From positions 372,367 through 436,366 of the forward strand of contig NZ_JADHDU010000003.1 in NCBI RefSeq assembly GCF_016820495.1: a stretch of DNA of 64,000 nucleotides, read 5' to 3'. This DNA comes from Planococcus beigongshangi (GTDB lineage: Bacteria > Bacillota > Bacilli > Bacillales_A > Planococcaceae). Each line of letters begins with the position of its first letter. Position 1 is the stretch's first letter. The translations under genes and the position numbers were made by a program. This document shows positions 43,832 through 52,030 of the stretch, piece by piece. Below the pieces are notes generated by a model. The model saw only the letters and a program-made list of their open reading frames with translations, was not told the origin of the DNA and searched no databases.

Positions 43832-45034
43832 ATGAAGACGACTATGCTTATCTATAACATCCGTATTGCACTTCCGGATGGGAAGCTGATGAATGGAGAA
43901 ATTCTGATTAAAGAGGGCAAGATTAATCAGATATCGGATTTTCCGATTAACGATTTTGATGGCGAGCGGATCGATGGACGAGGATCAATTGCTCTCCCCG
44001 GATTTATCGATATCCATATTCATGGAGCAGATGGTGCCGACTTTATGGACGGTAGTGAGAGTGCGTTTGCCAAAATAGCCCAAGCACTCCCCCGAGAAGG
44101 GACGACTTCTTTTCTGGCTACAACCATGACACAGGCAACCGGGAAAATACAACAGGCAATAGATGCCGGCTTTCGTTATTTGAGTAAAACGCAATGTGGC
44201 AAGGGTGCCGAATTTCTTGGATATCATTTGGAAGGGCCATTCATTGCTCCTGAAAAAGCTGGGGCACAACCAAGGGATTTTATTCAGAAACCTTCTGTAG
44301 AGTCGATTGAACAATGGTTTGGAAAAAAGTTAGAACACCTTAAAATAGTGACTTTAGCTCCTGAAAGAGATTCACAAAACCTGGTCATCAAGCACTTAGC
44401 CGACAAAGGTATCATCATGTCAGCCGGGCATACCATAGCGACTCAACAAGAGATTCAGACAGCCATTGAGCACGGGCTAACTCATCTCACTCATTTTGGT
44501 AATGCCATGAGAGGCTTACATCAGAGGGAAATCGGAGTCATAGGAGCAGGCTTGCTGCATGACCAATTATATTGTGAGTTAATAGCAGATGGTATTCATG
44601 TGTCAGACGATATGATGAAACTGATGATGAAAGTAATAGGTCCGGATCGTCTTCTGCTCATCACAGATTCGATGAGAGCAAAAGGTTTGGCGGATGGTAT
44701 ATATACCCTTGCAGACCAGCAAGTTAAAGTTTCGGGAGACAAAGCTACGCTCGAAGATGATTCATTGGCAGGCAGCCTTCTAAAGATGAATGAAGGTATA
44801 AAGCGGCTGCGCCTCTTGTCTGATCTGTCTTTACATGAAGTAATGAAGATGTCTTCAGTTAACGCGGCAAAAAGATTAGGCATCTTTGATCGAAAAGGGA
44901 GTATTGAAGAGGGGAAGGATGCTGACATCGTCATACTGAACGAAGCATTTGATGTACGATATACAATTTGCAGAGGGAGATTGAGTTATGCGTATGATGT
45001 CAACAAAGTCGATTCACTGGATTCAGGTTGGTGA
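43832..45034 (+). CDS. nagA: N-acetylglucosamine-6-phosphate deacetylase
   Basis: Removes acetate from GlcNAc-6-P, the product of MurQ. About 400 residues. Seen: FIDIHIHGADGADFMDG (metal site), HLEGPFI, SAGHTIATQQE, and HFGNAMRGLHQRE. ATG 43832 is chosen for the GAGGAAGG site. It overlaps nagB by 47 bases. Confidence 0.94.
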   Translation: MKTTMLIYNIRIALPDGKLMNGEILIKEGKINQISDFPINDFDGERIDGRGSIALPGFIDIHIHGADGADFMDGSESAFAKIAQALPREGTTSFLATTMTQATGKIQQAIDAGFRYLSKTQCGKGAEFLGYHLEGPFIAPEKAGAQPRDFIQKPSVESIEQWFGKKLEHLKIVTLAPERDSQNLVIKHLADKGIIMSAGHTIATQQEIQTAIEHGLTHLTHFGNAMRGLHQREIGVIGAGLLHDQLYCELIADGIHVSDDMMKLMMKVIGPDRLLLITDSMRAKGLADGIYTLADQQVKVSGDKATLEDDSLAGSLLKMNEGIKRLRLLSDLSLHEVMKMSSVNAAKRLGIFDRKGSIEEGKDADIVILNEAFDVRYTICRGRLSYAYDVNKVDSLDSGW

Positions 45035-45719
45035 CTATGATGAAATGAGCGAGCTTGCTGCCTCCATTTTTGAGCAGCAATTACTGAGGAAACCGGATAG
45101 TACTTTAGGTCTTGCTACAGGAGGAAGCCCTCAGGGGTTTTACGTTTCTCTGGTAAAGAGGTATATAAATGGAGGATTTTCATTTAAAAAGGTGAACACT
45201 TTCAATTTAGATGAATATATTGGTCTCGGGCCTGACGATGAAACAAGCTATCATCATTACATGAAGCGCAGCTTTTTCGACTTTGTGGATATCCCTGTTT
45301 CGCAGCAGCATTTGCCCAATGGTTTAGCGGATGATTTGTTGCTGGAATGCCAATTGTATGAGCAGGCAATTGAAGAGAGCGGCTGGATAGATTTGCAGCT
45401 GCTAGGAATTGGGGTAAATGGCCATATTGGATTTAACGAACCGGGAACTGCGTTTCAATCCAAAACTCAGGTAATTGATCTCACAGAAGAAACGCGCAAT
45501 AAAAATTCCAAATATTTTTCTTCGGAAGCAGAAGTTCCTGCCCAAGCAATTACGATGGGATTGAGAACTATCATGAAGGCGAAACAAATAATTCTCTTGG
45601 CATTTGGGGAAGAGAAGGCTGGGGCAATTGCAAGATTACAGGCTGGGACTGTTACTGAAGATTTTCCAGCAAGTATCTTGCATCACCATCCAAATGTTAA
45701 AGTTTTATACGGTAAGTAG
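44988..45719 (+). CDS. nagB: Glucosamine-6-phosphate deaminase
   Basis: Converts GlcN-6-P to fructose-6-P and ammonia. 243 residues, the length of the short Gram-positive NagB. Seen: LGLATGGSPQGFY, FNLDEYIGL (catalytic Asp region) and GIGVNGHIGFNEPG. GAGGGAG lies upstream of ATG 44988. Last gene of the peptidoglycan-recycling operon, taking MurNAc carbon into glycolysis. Confidence 0.95.
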   Translation: MRMMSTKSIHWIQVGDYDEMSELAASIFEQQLLRKPDSTLGLATGGSPQGFYVSLVKRYINGGFSFKKVNTFNLDEYIGLGPDDETSYHHYMKRSFFDFVDIPVSQQHLPNGLADDLLLECQLYEQAIEESGWIDLQLLGIGVNGHIGFNEPGTAFQSKTQVIDLTEETRNKNSKYFSSEAEVPAQAITMGLRTIMKAKQIILLAFGEEKAGAIARLQAGTVTEDFPASILHHHPNVKVLYGK

Positions 45720-45818
45720 TATGTGGCACATACCACTAATTATCGTTTTCCCCATTCATACGCTCTCTAAAGTTAATCGGAATTAACAGAAATACTCAAT
45801 AAATCCCCCAAAGTAAGG

Positions 45819-45858
45819 CGGACTTTGAAAAAGAAATTTCTTTTTCAGTCCGTTTTTT
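45819..45858 (+). terminator. Terminator of the mur-nag operon
   Basis: Stem CGGACT-GAAAAAGAAA / TTTCTTTTTC-AGTCCG with a small bulge, then TTTTTT. Confidence 0.85.
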
Positions 45859-45989
45859 GCGTTGGAGCTGTTTAAGTATATTGCCATTAAAAAGGGACAG
45901 GTGGGCTATTCAGAGTCACTTAAATCTGTTTATTAGTTCTGGAAGTTTTCTTATTACTAAAATTTATAAAAATGTATCCTTTTCTCCAA

Positions 45990-46045
45990 AAACTCCCTAT
46001 ATAGCCAGTAAGGAACCAATTTCCGAAACCTACTATATAAAAGGA
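45990..46045 (+). promoter_or_regulatory. Duplicated leader of the DUF4357 gene
   Basis: CTATATAGCCAGTAAGGA and the later CTATATAAAAGGAG here match the leader before the decayed copy (29288-29325). The conserved TATATAG and TATATAA blocks suggest promoter or RNA structure shared by both copies. Nothing else was seen in 45859-46054. Confidence 0.45.
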
Positions 46046-46054
46046 GACAAAAAA

Positions 46055-46507
46055 ATGACCAAAACACAATTCGTAAAAAGAATCACCCATCCCGATTACG
46101 GCCAGGTCTATCAGTTTTATGAAGTGGATGAGGAGACGCAGAAAGAGGTGTTTGTGGATCCATTCGATGCGGGGCTGCTGATGCTGGCGACGGAAGAGGA
46201 GCTGCCGGAGATCCTGGCGATTACATCAAAACGGGGAGCGGATGCGAGTGGCTATTATATGGGAGAGAAATTTATCGTTCAGAAAGGGTCGAAGTTTGCG
46301 GCGTCGACTACGGCGAAATGCCCAAAGAAATATGTGAAGCTGCGGGAGAAGCTGATATTGGAAGGCCTGCTCATTCCGCTGCATAACCAGTTGTTCCTGC
46401 TGGAGGATTTTGAATTCGATACGCCGGGTACTGCCATGGGCACGGTGATTGGCGGCTGGGGCAAAGGGCCGCATGACTGGAAAGAGACGAAAAAAGGCAA
46501 TGCTTGA
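46055..46507 (+). CDS. DUF4357-domain protein (intact copy)
   Basis: A 150-residue protein. Seen: GADASGYYMGEKFIVQKGSKFAAS, KYVKLREKLILEGLL and FEFDTPGTAMGTVIGGWGKGPHDWK, matching the DUF4357 layout (a small domain often found in restriction-modification and GIY-YIG proteins). AAAAGGAGA precedes the ATG. GC-rich compared with the region just upstream, marking a composition border. A decayed paralogue lies at 29334-29683. Confidence 0.75.
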   Translation: MTKTQFVKRITHPDYGQVYQFYEVDEETQKEVFVDPFDAGLLMLATEEELPEILAITSKRGADASGYYMGEKFIVQKGSKFAASTTAKCPKKYVKLREKLILEGLLIPLHNQLFLLEDFEFDTPGTAMGTVIGGWGKGPHDWKETKKGNA

Positions 46508-46540
46508 TGAATTCAAAATTAAAACTGTGGGGGTTAGTTG

Positions 46541-47533
46541 ATGAAGAATTTTTTAGCATTGCCGAATTTAGTGGATCTGCGTCACCAGTTGCCGAAAAAG
46601 CAGGATTATCCCGCGCGCAATAAAAAGATCAGTACGCGTGTCTGGCATCATTCGCTGACGCTGTCGCATCTGACGGGATCGGATGCGGCAAGTTTTGCAA
46701 AGTATCATATGGATGTGAACGGCTGGCCGGGCGTCGCTTATGCGATTGTGGTCGAGCCGAAAAATAGGGTGCAGACGCCGCGCGGCAAACGGGCGCGGAT
46801 CGTCTGGGCGCATGATTTTGACCGGCGCACGTATCATGCGGGCAACGCCAATGATTACGGGCTCGGCATCTGCGTGGCGGGCGATTACCGCAATGAGCGG
46901 ATGCAGGATTATGTGAAGGAGACGATCAACGAATTACAGGCGGCACTGGTGGCGGACGGCATCGGCCGTGAAGACAAATCGCATCATGAAATGCCGGGCT
47001 ACGGCTGGAAGGCGTGCTGCGTGTTCGATTATAAAGGGGCGTTCAACTTCCTGGACCAGAAATCACTCGTCAAAGCGGTTCCGGCGACGTATGTGATCCA
47101 GGAAGGCGACACGTTCTGGAATATCGCGAATAATATGGACGGCATCCGGGTCGCGGATCTGCTGGCGGCGAATCCCGGAATCAATGCGAACGCTTTGCAG
47201 ATCGGGCAGGTGATCCGGCTGGGGGATGCGAAAGGGGCGGCGCTGAAAACGTCTGCGAAAACGAAGCCGTCATCTGTTCCGGAGAAGCAGCTGGCGATGA
47301 AGGAATTTGTTTTATTGCCAAAGACAGTGGCGGCTTGGAAGACGTATCCGCTTGGCGTGGCGCCGGTTGCGAAAAACAGTGACTGGAGTCTGGCGCCTGC
47401 CCGGTTCGGGGGATTGGAATATGAAATTCTGGGCCGGCCGCAAACCGATGTGGTGATGATTCTAACGGGCAGAGGCAAACGCAATATTTACGTCGCGGCG
47501 TCGACGGGTGCGAAGATTTATCTGAAATCATGA
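46541..47533 (+). CDS. N-acetylmuramoyl-L-alanine amidase (PGRP/amidase_2-like) with LysM
   Basis: A cell-wall hydrolase of 330 residues. Seen: an amidase_2-type domain with His residues in VWHHSLT and HEMPGYGWKACC (typical zinc-ligand/active-site surroundings), GLGICVAGDY; a LysM repeat (TYVIQEGDTFWNIANNMDGI...LQIGQVIRLG) at about 185-232; and a C-terminal part of unknown type. No signal peptide, as in phage or germination-type enzymes. ATG 46541 follows a GGGGG site. Confidence 0.82.
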   Translation: MKNFLALPNLVDLRHQLPKKQDYPARNKKISTRVWHHSLTLSHLTGSDAASFAKYHMDVNGWPGVAYAIVVEPKNRVQTPRGKRARIVWAHDFDRRTYHAGNANDYGLGICVAGDYRNERMQDYVKETINELQAALVADGIGREDKSHHEMPGYGWKACCVFDYKGAFNFLDQKSLVKAVPATYVIQEGDTFWNIANNMDGIRVADLLAANPGINANALQIGQVIRLGDAKGAALKTSAKTKPSSVPEKQLAMKEFVLLPKTVAAWKTYPLGVAPVAKNSDWSLAPARFGGLEYEILGRPQTDVVMILTGRGKRNIYVAASTGAKIYLKS

Positions 47534-47551
47534 CGTCTATAGCTGCTTGAC

Positions 47552-47583
47552 ACCCGCTCATTTCCGGATGAGCGGGTTTTTTA
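47552..47583 (+). terminator. Terminator after the amidase gene
   Basis: Ten-base perfect stem ACCCGCTCAT / ATGAGCGGGT with a 6-base loop, then TTTTTT. Confidence 0.92.
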
Positions 47584-47596
47584 TTGCCATAAAGGA

Positions 47597-47639
47597 TTGC
47601 CGTTCCTGCAATCGTGGTATAGAATAGGAACATATGTTC
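47597..47639 (+). promoter_or_regulatory. SigA promoter with overlapping LexA box (first copy)
   Basis: TTGCCG (47597-47602), 17 bases, TAGAAT (47620-47625), then GAACATATGTTC (47628-47639), a perfect core LexA box. Binding there would cover the transcription start, so the gene should be SOS-induced. Confidence 0.88.
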
Positions 47640-47657
47640 TTGAAAGGGGTTTTTGCG

Positions 47658-48035
47658 ATGGGGCGTTTAATGACACAGGAAGATATCACCCACTTCGAAA
47701 ATCTGATCTATCTCCCGATGGTGCTGACCATCCTGCATAGAGACCGGGAACTGGTCGACACGATGCCGTTCAAGCTGAAGCGGCCATATCAGCAGCTGAT
47801 CGACGACGCCATTAAATGCGCTGAAAGGGATCTCCGCACGAGCCGGATCTTCCTGCGGAAACAGATGTATAAAGTGCTGCAGGGCAGCCGGGATAAATTG
47901 TTCACCGAATATGTTTTCTACTACAGGGGCTACGAGGATCACCGGAAGTATCTGCATTACCAGATGCGGAACCGCACGGAGGAGCTGATCCGTACGTATT
48001 TTGAACAGGGAATAAACGAAAACCCCCAGCTGTGA
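47658..48035 (+). CDS. SOS-regulated protein of unknown function
   Basis: A 125-residue basic, helical protein (LPMVLTILHRDRELVDTMPFKLKRPYQQLIDDAIKCAERDLRTSR). ATG 47658 is preferred because AAAGGGG lies upstream; an earlier ATG lies inside the LexA box. The LexA operator just before it and the next SOS gene (YolD-like) suggest a role with Y-family polymerase, but I do not recognise the family. Confidence 0.72.
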   Translation: MGRLMTQEDITHFENLIYLPMVLTILHRDRELVDTMPFKLKRPYQQLIDDAIKCAERDLRTSRIFLRKQMYKVLQGSRDKLFTEYVFYYRGYEDHRKYLHYQMRNRTEELIRTYFEQGINENPQL

Positions 48036-48054
48036 AAGATGAGGGCATTTGGGG

Positions 48055-48225
48055 TTACTGCATATTGCTGATCATGCGGATCATCACTCGCGGGATGAAT
48101 AAGACGACGTTCCAGACGATGCTGAGAACCATTTCAATCATGTGGCCCATACGGAACTCAGCAAAGAATTCTTTGACGGGATTGTCTTTTTTCGGTTTTT
48201 TTTGGGCAGTCGGCACTTGGCTCAT
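48055..48225 (-). CDS. Small membrane-associated protein (56 residues)
   Basis: Begins MSQVPTAQKKPKKDNPVKEF, then a hydrophobic stretch EMVLSIVWNVVLFIPRVMIRM. GGGGAT lies before the ATG and a TTGGCA-N17-TATACT promoter is upstream. Unknown function; the Lys-rich N-terminus followed by an amphipathic helix suggests membrane association. It lies between the two SOS genes on the opposite strand. Confidence 0.7.
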   Translation of the reverse strand: MSQVPTAQKKPKKDNPVKEFFAEFRMGHMIEMVLSIVWNVVLFIPRVMIRMISNMQ

Positions 48226-48254
48226 AGGATCCCCATTCCAAAGTCATTTTCCTC

Positions 48255-48283
48255 AGTATATACAAGCGGATTCAGCCTGCCAA
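48255..48283 (-). promoter_or_regulatory. SigA-type promoter of the 56-residue protein
   Basis: On the minus strand TTGGCA (48278-48283), 17 bases, TATACT (48255-48260), a near-consensus vegetative promoter. Confidence 0.75.
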
Positions 48284-48311
48284 TCTTTTTCGGGCTTCAT
48301 GCTGATGCCGG

Positions 48312-48344
48312 AAAACCGCTGAAGCATGTGCGTCAGCGGTTTTT
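48312..48344 (+). terminator. Terminator before the second SOS gene
   Basis: Stem AACCGCTGA / TCAGCGGTT with a 10-base loop, then TTTATTT. It may end the first SOS transcript. Confidence 0.75.
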
Positions 48345-48359
48345 ATTTGCCGGAAAGGA

Positions 48360-48402
48360 TTGCCGGCCTTGCAAACGTGGTATAGAATAAGAACAAATGT
48401 TC
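48360..48402 (+). promoter_or_regulatory. SigA promoter with overlapping LexA box (second copy)
   Basis: TTGCCG (48360-48365), 17 bases, TAGAAT (48383-48388), then GAACAAATGTTC (48391-48402). Almost the same sequence as the promoter at 47597, so the regulatory region was duplicated. Confidence 0.87.
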
Positions 48403-48425
48403 TTATTTTTTAGGAGGTGGCTCAC

Positions 48426-48791
48426 ATGAAGAAGTTGAACAGGGAATTCAAGATGCGGGGCGACATCAAGGACCGCGGGAACATCAAGTGGCAGGGGCTG
48501 ATGCTGCCGGAACATATCGAGATGCTGCGTGAGTGGTATGAGGAAGATCATCATGTGCCGAGACCGGACCTGGATGAATACGATCTTCAGCTGATCCAGG
48601 AGGAATTGGACATCGCGTTGAAGCGGAAATGCGAAGTGCTGATCGAGACGTGGAAGGACAAGCAGATCTCCAAGCACCGCGGCGTTATCGAAGAGATTCA
48701 AGTGGCACGCCGCGAACTGGTCTACGAGAGCCCGTTCGGCACGCACCGGCTGAGTCTGGATGAGATTGTGGCAGTTATGTTGATTGATTGA
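48426..48791 (+). CDS. YolD-like protein
   Basis: A 121-residue protein. Seen: DIKDRGNIKWQGLMLPEHIEMLREWYEEDHHVPRPDLDEYD, the YolD core, and a C-terminal helix-rich end. YolD proteins accompany Y-family polymerases (UvrX/PolY) in Bacillales and are SOS-controlled, as here. ATG 48426 follows AGGAGG. The matching polymerase gene is not next to it; only a truncated uvrX is in this window. Confidence 0.85.
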   Translation: MKKLNREFKMRGDIKDRGNIKWQGLMLPEHIEMLREWYEEDHHVPRPDLDEYDLQLIQEELDIALKRKCEVLIETWKDKQISKHRGVIEEIQVARRELVYESPFGTHRLSLDEIVAVMLID

Positions 48792-48957
48792 TGAAATAAA
48801 GTCAGGGAAGGGATGTTGCCGGCAATCGTTTTGATTGGGCGGGACATCTTTTTTTAATGGGTAAGAAAAACATGAAAATTATGGTAAAGTGAAAGTAGTC
48901 AGAATTATAGGTGAATATTGGCGCATGAAAATCAGAAGGAAAGAGAGGGGAGCCGAC

Positions 48958-49281
48958 ATGGACTATACAGCACTGATTATACCGTTGATCATCATAATTA
49001 TTTTCTTCACCGCTATGACCTTCATCTATAAAGATAAAGAAAAGGTGGATAAGGGCTTTAAAGTGAATTTCTTCCGCTTGAGTTACCGGCGAAGAATGAT
49101 CAGGAGCCTGAGCGGGGTACCGTTCGCGATTCTTGTGTTTTTCCTGCTTTATTATTTTGAATTTTTTTCGTTTGATGTATTCCTCGTCATCCTGGCAATT
49201 ATACTGATGGTCTATGCGCTGGAAGCGGGTTATAACTACCGGATGTGGAAGAAGGAAGAGGCAGAGAAGGTGTCGGAGTAG
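48958..49281 (+). CDS. Small membrane protein, three hydrophobic spans
   Basis: A 107-residue protein. Seen: hydrophobic segments at about 4-20, 52-69 and 71-88, and a basic loop (YRRRMIRSLSG). ATG 48958 is preferred because GAGAGGGGAG lies upstream. Unknown function; ordinary core-like composition. Confidence 0.65.
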   Translation: MDYTALIIPLIIIIIFFTAMTFIYKDKEKVDKGFKVNFFRLSYRRRMIRSLSGVPFAILVFFLLYYFEFFSFDVFLVILAIILMVYALEAGYNYRMWKKEEAEKVSE

Positions 49282-49349
49282 GAGATGCCGGGTTTCATTG
49301 GCATAAATCGGTTTTAAAAGCACATACGGGATGAAAGGGGAAAAGGGGC

Positions 49350-50114
49350 ATGGCAAAGAATTTTGAAGGCAGGACAGCGCTGGTTACAGGGGGAAGCAGG
49401 GGAATCGGCAGGCAAATCGCCGAACGGTTTGCGGAAGAAGGGGCGAGTGTCGCGATTATCGATATCAATGCGGAAGCGCTGGAGGCGGCGAAGCTTGAAC
49501 TGGAGGCAAAGGGCTATTCGGTTTATACGAAAGTGGCGAGCGTGACGGAAAAAGAGCAGGTCGAGGGGGCAGTGGCGGAAGTGAACGGGCATTTCGGCTC
49601 CGTCGATATTCTGGTGAATAATGCCGGTGTCATCCGCGACAATATGCTCTTCAAGATGAGCGATGACGACTGGACGACGGTTATGGATGTGCATCTGAAA
49701 GGTGCGTTTTACGCTACGCGCGCGGTGCAGAAGTACATGATCGAGAATAAATACGGAAGAATCATCAATATTTCTTCCACTTCAGCGCTCGGCAATAGAG
49801 GCCAGGCGAATTATGCGACGGCGAAAGCGGGGCTGCAGGGCTTTACGAAAACGCTCGCGATCGAGTTAGGGAAGTTCGGCGTGACGGCGAATGCGGTGGC
49901 GCCGGGCTTTATCGAGACGGACATGACGAAAGCGACGGCCGAGCGCATGGGTGTGCCGTTTGACGGTTTCGTCCAGGCGAATGTGGCGATGATTCCCGTC
50001 GGCAGGAGCGGCAAGCCGGAAGACATTGCGAATGCCGTGGCTTTTTTTGCGGATGAACGGTCCTCTTTTGTGTCCGGCCAGGTGCTGTATGTTGCCGGCG
50101 GACCGAGAAACTGA
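49350..50114 (+). CDS. 3-oxoacyl-ACP reductase-like SDR (FabG family)
   Basis: A 254-residue NADPH-dependent reductase. Seen: TGGSRGIG (cofactor), NNAGV, the active-site Ser in NISSTSALG and YATAKAG (Y-x3-K). AAAGGGGAAAAGGGG precedes the ATG. With the next two hotdog dehydratases it forms a small cluster that reduces and dehydrates 3-oxoacyl-thioesters, as in mycobacterial HadAB-type or PHA/beta-oxidation sets. Confidence 0.9.
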   Translation: MAKNFEGRTALVTGGSRGIGRQIAERFAEEGASVAIIDINAEALEAAKLELEAKGYSVYTKVASVTEKEQVEGAVAEVNGHFGSVDILVNNAGVIRDNMLFKMSDDDWTTVMDVHLKGAFYATRAVQKYMIENKYGRIINISSTSALGNRGQANYATAKAGLQGFTKTLAIELGKFGVTANAVAPGFIETDMTKATAERMGVPFDGFVQANVAMIPVGRSGKPEDIANAVAFFADERSSFVSGQVLYVAGGPRN

Positions 50115-50127
50115 GGGGGCTGGGTGA

Positions 50128-50577
50128 ATGCTGAAAGCGATGATCGGCAGGAAATCAGAGAAGACGAAAAATGTCATTGAACGCGGCGCGGTGAAGAAAT
50201 TCGCGGAAGCGCTGGGAGACGCGTCACCGCTTTTCACGGACGAGGAAGCCGGCAAACGGTCGGGATACGGGCGCAATATCGCGCCGGTGACATTTCCGGT
50301 GACGTTCGACGGCGGTTCGATTCCGGGGCTGGATCTGCCGGATAAAGGGCTCATCCACGGAGAGCAGAAATACGAGTATGCGCGTCCGCTTTTTATCGGG
50401 GAAGAAGTGTATTGCTGGATGGAAGTGAAGGATTATTACGAGAAAGCCGGAAATTTCGGCAGGATGGGCTTTCTCATCGTAGTTCTTTACGGGGAAGCCG
50501 ATTCCGGTGAGCTGCTTTTTTCGGAAGAGCGCGTAATCATCATCAACGAAGCTGCCCGGAAGGAGATGGAGCGATGA
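50128..50577 (+). CDS. FAS1-type/MaoC-like dehydratase subunit (HadA-like)
   Basis: A 149-residue hotdog-fold protein. Seen: IERGAVKKFAEALGDASPLFTDEEAG and IAPVTFPVTF, typical of the N-terminal, non-catalytic dehydratase subunit. It overlaps the next gene by 4 bases. Probably forms a heterodimer with the next product. Confidence 0.8.
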   Translation: MLKAMIGRKSEKTKNVIERGAVKKFAEALGDASPLFTDEEAGKRSGYGRNIAPVTFPVTFDGGSIPGLDLPDKGLIHGEQKYEYARPLFIGEEVYCWMEVKDYYEKAGNFGRMGFLIVVLYGEADSGELLFSEERVIIINEAARKEMER

Positions 50578-50978
50578 CGGCGATGGCACAGATGGAAATC
50601 GGGGAGGCGCTGCCGGTGATTCGGCTGCAGCCGGTGTCCCGCCTGGATTTGATCCGGTATGCCGGTGCATCCGGCGATTTCAATTCCATACATACGATTG
50701 ACGAAGAAGCGGAAAATGCAGGGCTCCCCGGCATTATCGCACACGGCATGTGGACGATGGGGAACCTTGCGAAACTCTTCACTCCTTATCTGGGGGAAGG
50801 GTTTATTCGGAGATATTCGATCCGCTTTAAAGGGATGGTGTTTTTGGGGGATGTGGTTTCGCTGACGGCGACACTGGAGGAAAAGCGGAGCGATGGAATG
50901 GTTTTTGCCGTTGAAGCTGTGAACCAGGACGGGCGGAAAGTCCTCGCGGGAGATCTGGTTTTTTCTGTAGAGGGATGA
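50574..50978 (+). CDS. MaoC-like dehydratase (HadB-like)
   Basis: A 134-residue hotdog-fold enoyl hydratase. Seen: the catalytic ASGDFNSIHT motif and LPGIIAHGMWTMGNLAK. Last gene of the reductase-dehydratase set. Confidence 0.84.
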   Translation: MTAMAQMEIGEALPVIRLQPVSRLDLIRYAGASGDFNSIHTIDEEAENAGLPGIIAHGMWTMGNLAKLFTPYLGEGFIRRYSIRFKGMVFLGDVVSLTATLEEKRSDGMVFAVEAVNQDGRKVLAGDLVFSVEG

Positions 50979-50986
50979 GGATGAAT

Positions 50987-51024
50987 AAAGGAGCACACCG
51001 TTTTTTCGGATGTGCTCCTTTTTA
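50987..51024. terminator. Bidirectional terminator
   Basis: Stem AAAGGAGCACA / TGTGCTCCTTT with a loop of 13, flanked by A-rich and T-rich runs that serve both convergent genes. Confidence 0.85.
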
Positions 51025-51033
51025 TATCCGGTT

Positions 51034-51660
51034 TTATTGTCCGGAGCTGGACCTCGGCCGCTCGGTCAACGGCCTGTTCCGCAGCAGCACCAGGACGGGC
51101 CCGATGATCGGGATCCACGCCAGTCCTTTGGCGCGTGCATCGGGATAAAAGCGGTGGACGGTGTAGATGGACAAGCCGTAGAGCACCAGCCAGTCGACGG
51201 TCATGACCGATACGAGACTGGAAGCGAAAAAGGAGTCGGCGTAGTCAGCGAACGAAAAGCCCTGCAGCAGCGTCAGCAAATTGCCGGCCCACATGATGAT
51301 GAGCACGATGAGCCAGAAACGTGAACGCAGGAAACGGAAAAGCCAGCGCGGCGTGCGCAGTTTCCTGTCCGATTTTTTTATGCCGAAAGCGAAATAAGGC
51401 AGCAGCGAAAACGCCCCGATGCCGAAGGACAATAAGGCGAACGGCCATGCGGGCCAGCGCTGTTTATCGTTCAGGAGCAGGAGGGTAAGAAAGACCAGCG
51501 GAAAGATGCCGAGCGAGTTGAACACGGCCAGGACGAGCGGATCGATCGCGCCGATGCTGCCGTTGAACAGCTCGGGAAAAATCGGGTTGTTGGCGCCGGT
51601 ACCGGGTGCCAGGTAGCGGGCGTATAGGATTAATAGGATCCAGATTAGCAGGAAGACCAT
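51034..51660 (-). CDS. Multi-span membrane protein of unknown function
   Basis: A 208-residue protein with about five or six hydrophobic spans. Seen: an N-terminal span at residues 1-18, DPLVLAVFNSLGIFPLVFLTLLLL, basic loop KKSDRKLRTPRWLFRFLRSRFW and a C-terminal IIGPVLVLL followed by a basic tail. No domain recognised. Confidence 0.7.
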   Translation of the reverse strand: MVFLLIWILLILYARYLAPGTGANNPIFPELFNGSIGAIDPLVLAVFNSLGIFPLVFLTLLLLNDKQRWPAWPFALLSFGIGAFSLLPYFAFGIKKSDRKLRTPRWLFRFLRSRFWLIVLIIMWAGNLLTLLQGFSFADYADSFFASSLVSVMTVDWLVLYGLSIYTVHRFYPDARAKGLAWIPIIGPVLVLLRNRPLTERPRSSSGQ

Positions 51661-52030
51661 TTTGTCACCTCATTTCTTTTGGTATACCCGGTGGGCGGAG
51701 GGGTGTAACAGATTTTTGTCGGACTTCCCGCTGAATAAGGTAGGCTAATTTTTTTGTCTTTTATTTGTCCATTTGCATGAATTTATCAATGCATATATTT
51801 AAATGGGTAAAAAGACCGTTTAACTGTTCGGGTGTAAAGTGATAAAATAACTACTTGATTTGAATGGAGAAGTTAATATAAATTATATGAAGATAATGGA
51901 ATTGGACGATTATAACCCGGTAAAGATTTGAGTGCCTGGGTTTTAGAGTTGAATATTATTCTTCTTATATAAAAAAGGCAGCCGAAAATTATTGATAGGC
52001 TGTATTTTTGATGCGAAAGGAAGAATAGAG
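51661..52030. other. Intergenic region without recognised features
   Basis: Divergent promoter region between a membrane protein and the GGDEF-EAL gene. A weak CAGCC/GGCTG hairpin near 51980-52005 precedes the latter, but no riboswitch was recognised. Confidence 0.45.

Noticed and set aside
48032-48322. 96-codon plus-strand frame
   Set aside because: No ribosome site; the opposite strand has a better small gene with promoter and ribosome site.
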